A DNA stretch of 64,000 nt from Hyunsoonleella ulvae (GTDB lineage: Bacteria > Bacteroidota > Bacteroidia > Flavobacteriales > Flavobacteriaceae): the NCBI RefSeq assembly GCF_016827605.1, contig NZ_JAEPJQ010000002.1:372001-436000 (forward strand), given 5' to 3'. Position numbers and translations under genes: made by a program. The notes under the pieces were generated by a model. That model had not been told where the DNA came from and searched no databases. It saw only the letters and a list, made by a program, of their open reading frames with translations. Positions within the stretch are counted from its first letter, which is position 1; each line of letters begins with the position of its first letter. Positions 62,277 through 64,000 of the stretch are shown one piece after another.

Positions 62277-62278
62277 CC

Positions 62279-63070
62279 ATGAACTCAAACAAGACTAATG
62301 CGGTTGCTTTCAAGGTATCCGAAAGCATAAATATTAATTCTCTAAAGACAATTTTTAATCAATTACCCATACATTCTGATAATGATGAGTTGTTTTATAA
62401 TATAGAGGATGAAAAGTATTTCTATGCTTTTAAGTATGGCATTATCTGTTTTTTTAATTTTTCTTCAACAGAAATTGATACATCAAAAGGAAGGATAGCC
62501 TTTGCTTTAAAAGGTACAATTTTTAAAAATCCAGTTGCTGAAAATATAAATATTATATTAAACTCAAGTGAAACCAGTATTGATTTTGACAGTATAAAAT
62601 TAAGAGACAAAAACCCTGAAAAAATTAGGCTTATCATGCTCAATTTATCGCAATCTGTGGCTTTAGATTTTTACTATAATATTGCTGAACAGATTTTAGA
62701 AGACACAAGACGACATACAAATATTCTTGAAGAAAAGGGGAAACTTAATATAAATGGCAAAAAACTAAAACGCTACATTGGCAAGGTTCTAAATGTAAAA
62801 AATAAGATTTCTGAAAATCTATACATTTTTGAATCTCATGAAGTTGCAAATGATGATAGAGCTTTGGACAAGTTAAATATCCAATTAAAGAAAAAATTTG
62901 ATTTAGTAGATAGACATCATAGTATCCATCATCAAATAGATATAGTTAAGGAAAATCTCGATCTATTCAAAGAAATCATGTTCCATAGAGAAAGTAGCAG
63001 ATTAGAAATAACCATCATCATTTTAATTGTTATAGAGGTCATAGACCTATTCATTTTAAAGTTTAACTAA
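62279..63070 (+). CDS. RMD1/YagE family (DUF155) membrane protein
   Basis: A 263-residue protein with the family layout: EDEKYFYAFKYGIICFFNFS near residue 45, a helical middle, then HHSIHHQIDIVKENLDLFKE and a C-terminal membrane segment (LEITIIILIVIEVIDLFIL). The fungal relatives (Rmd1, Sif2-like) are mitochondrial proteins; the bacterial role is unknown. Confidence 0.87.
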   Translation: MNSNKTNAVAFKVSESININSLKTIFNQLPIHSDNDELFYNIEDEKYFYAFKYGIICFFNFSSTEIDTSKGRIAFALKGTIFKNPVAENINIILNSSETSIDFDSIKLRDKNPEKIRLIMLNLSQSVALDFYYNIAEQILEDTRRHTNILEEKGKLNINGKKLKRYIGKVLNVKNKISENLYIFESHEVANDDRALDKLNIQLKKKFDLVDRHHSIHHQIDIVKENLDLFKEIMFHRESSRLEITIIILIVIEVIDLFILKFN

Positions 63071-63091
63071 TTCGAAAAAACATAATATAAA

Positions 63092-64000
63092 TTGAGTACA
63101 ACACAATACAAAGTAGTAGGCAGTGAAGAGTGGTGTATCTTTAAAGATTTTGGAATTCCAGCAATAAAAGCACGCATTGACTCTGGAGCCAAAACATCAT
63201 CCATACAAGCCAATAATATAAAACCTTTTCAAAAAAAAGGAGAGGAATGGGTTAAATTTGAAGTAAATCCACTTAAGGAAAACCGAAGTATTTCAATTAA
63301 ATGTGAATCTAAAATATTGGCCAAGAGAACAGTTAAAAGTTCTCTTGGCATTTCAGAGGAACGTTTTGTTATAAAAACCACTTTAACCTTAGGCGAAGAT
63401 ACTTTTGATATTGAACTTACACTAGCGAATAGAGATTCAATGGAATTTAGAATGCTCTTAGGAAGAGAAGCATTATCAGGGCGTTATATGGTTGATGCCT
63501 CTTCAACTGATTTACGAATAAAATTCACTCAAGAGGAGATAGAAAAAAAATATGCTCCATTTATACCTGAAAAAACAGGTTTGAAAATTGCTTTATTAGC
63601 CAGTAATCCAGAGCTATTCAGCAACAAACGCTTGATGGAAGCTGGCAAAGCTAGAGGGCATGATATGGTATTCTTAAATGTAGAACAAACTTATATGAAA
63701 TTTGATGCCACTGAGCCCCAAATTCGCTACCGTGGCGGGAATGTAATAGATGCTTTTGATGCTATAATACCAAGAATAAAACCTTCTGTAACGTTTTATG
63801 CCTGTGCACTAATACGACAATTTGATGCTATGGGGGTATATTGCTTAAACTCGGCCCAAGCAATAACACAATCTAGGGACAAGCTTTTAGCCACCCAATT
63901 GTTTGCTAAAAATGATATTCACATTCCAACTACTGGTTTTGCAAATTCTCCCTTGGACACCAAAGATTTAATTAAAATGGTAAACGGAGCACCATTAATT
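63092..64000 (+). CDS. ATP-dependent zinc-protease domain fused to RimK-type ATP-grasp ligase (3' partial)
   Basis: The frame runs to the window end without a stop. The N-terminal about 140 residues form a RimK-associated retropepsin-like domain (ARIDSGAKTSSIQANNI; DSG active-site motif, and LLGREALSGRYMVD). From residue about 160 a RimK/ATP-grasp region follows (KIALLASNPELFSNKRLMEA, IDAFDAIIPRIKPSVTFYAC, SAQAITQSRDKLLATQLFAK). The start is TTG at 63092: an in-frame stop lies 9 bp upstream and the next in-frame ATG is deep inside the domain. Ligates amino acids to a protein or peptide; the acceptor is unknown. Confidence 0.88.
   Translation, partial: MSTTQYKVVGSEEWCIFKDFGIPAIKARIDSGAKTSSIQANNIKPFQKKGEEWVKFEVNPLKENRSISIKCESKILAKRTVKSSLGISEERFVIKTTLTLGEDTFDIELTLANRDSMEFRMLLGREALSGRYMVDASSTDLRIKFTQEEIEKKYAPFIPEKTGLKIALLASNPELFSNKRLMEAGKARGHDMVFLNVEQTYMKFDATEPQIRYRGGNVIDAFDAIIPRIKPSVTFYACALIRQFDAMGVYCLNSAQAITQSRDKLLATQLFAKNDIHIPTTGFANSPLDTKDLIKMVNGAPLI

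Noticed and set aside
1-64000. CRISPR arrays, rRNA genes and insertion sequences
   Set aside because: No regularly spaced repeats, no rRNA-like conserved blocks and no transposase motifs were seen in any part of the window.

Overview
The window is an AT-rich chromosomal segment from a member of the Bacteroidota, most likely a marine-type Flavobacteriaceae. The evidence is the repeated TAnnTTTG promoter motif with a TTG about 18-19 bp upstream, a C-terminal type IX secretion (T9SS) sorting domain, a TonB receptor with a HmuY-like lipoprotein, a MurA with Asp in place of the catalytic Cys, and many families typical of that phylum (DUF4290, DUF2853, START-like). Species cannot be read from the sequence.

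Layout. (1) 1-5645: the end of a nonribosomal peptide synthetase cluster. An adenylation domain is cut into two genes exactly where a methyltransferase domain is normally inserted, and a free-standing guanidinoacetate-methyltransferase-like gene sits in the gap. Two near-identical carrier domains, a thioesterase and a phosphopantetheinyl transferase follow. (2) 5646-7910: a membrane-anchored alpha/beta hydrolase, convergent with the cluster. (3) 8146-21815: a minus-strand surface-protein operon (secreted tail-collar protein, a 2857-residue LamG/T9SS giant, a smaller protein sharing one of its domains, a lipoprotein) preceded by a TPR histidine kinase and a NarL-type regulator. (4) 22014-40240: mostly housekeeping genes: mnmE, cvfB, menaquinone genes menD/menF/hotdog thioesterase, murA, recQ, fmt, HU, yqgE, a class IV aminotransferase and several small conserved families.

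(5) 40373-57322: a tRNA-Met(CAT) gene followed by two tandem inserts. A 44-bp 3' piece of the tRNA is repeated exactly at 46994-47037, and a 26-bp piece again at 57297-57322. The first insert (about 6.6 kb) is a small defence island: an integrase remnant, a PD-(D/E)xK nuclease-STAND ATPase resembling the Avs antiviral proteins, and an AbiEi/AbiEii type IV toxin-antitoxin pair with a 13-bp inverted-repeat operator. The second (about 10.3 kb) is a haem/iron acquisition locus: Fur-family regulator, two small paralogues, a PepSY-flavoprotein reductase, DUF2271, ankyrin-repeat and DUF6607-like proteins, and a divergent TonB receptor plus HmuY lipoprotein. No intact integrase is present in either.

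(6) 57323-64000: chromosome resumes with the probable ancestral tRNA terminator, a compact three-way-junction RNA candidate with a possible pseudoknot, and the polyamine operon speA-speB-deoxyhypusine-synthase-like. Small genes follow (acidic protein, Nudix, VOC, RMD1/YagE), then a protease-RimK ATP-grasp fusion that runs off the window.

Most worth following up: the split A/MT/A synthetase, the two stacked tRNA-Met islands with the Avs-like protein, and the structured RNA upstream of speA. All family names come from reading motifs by eye; no database search was possible.
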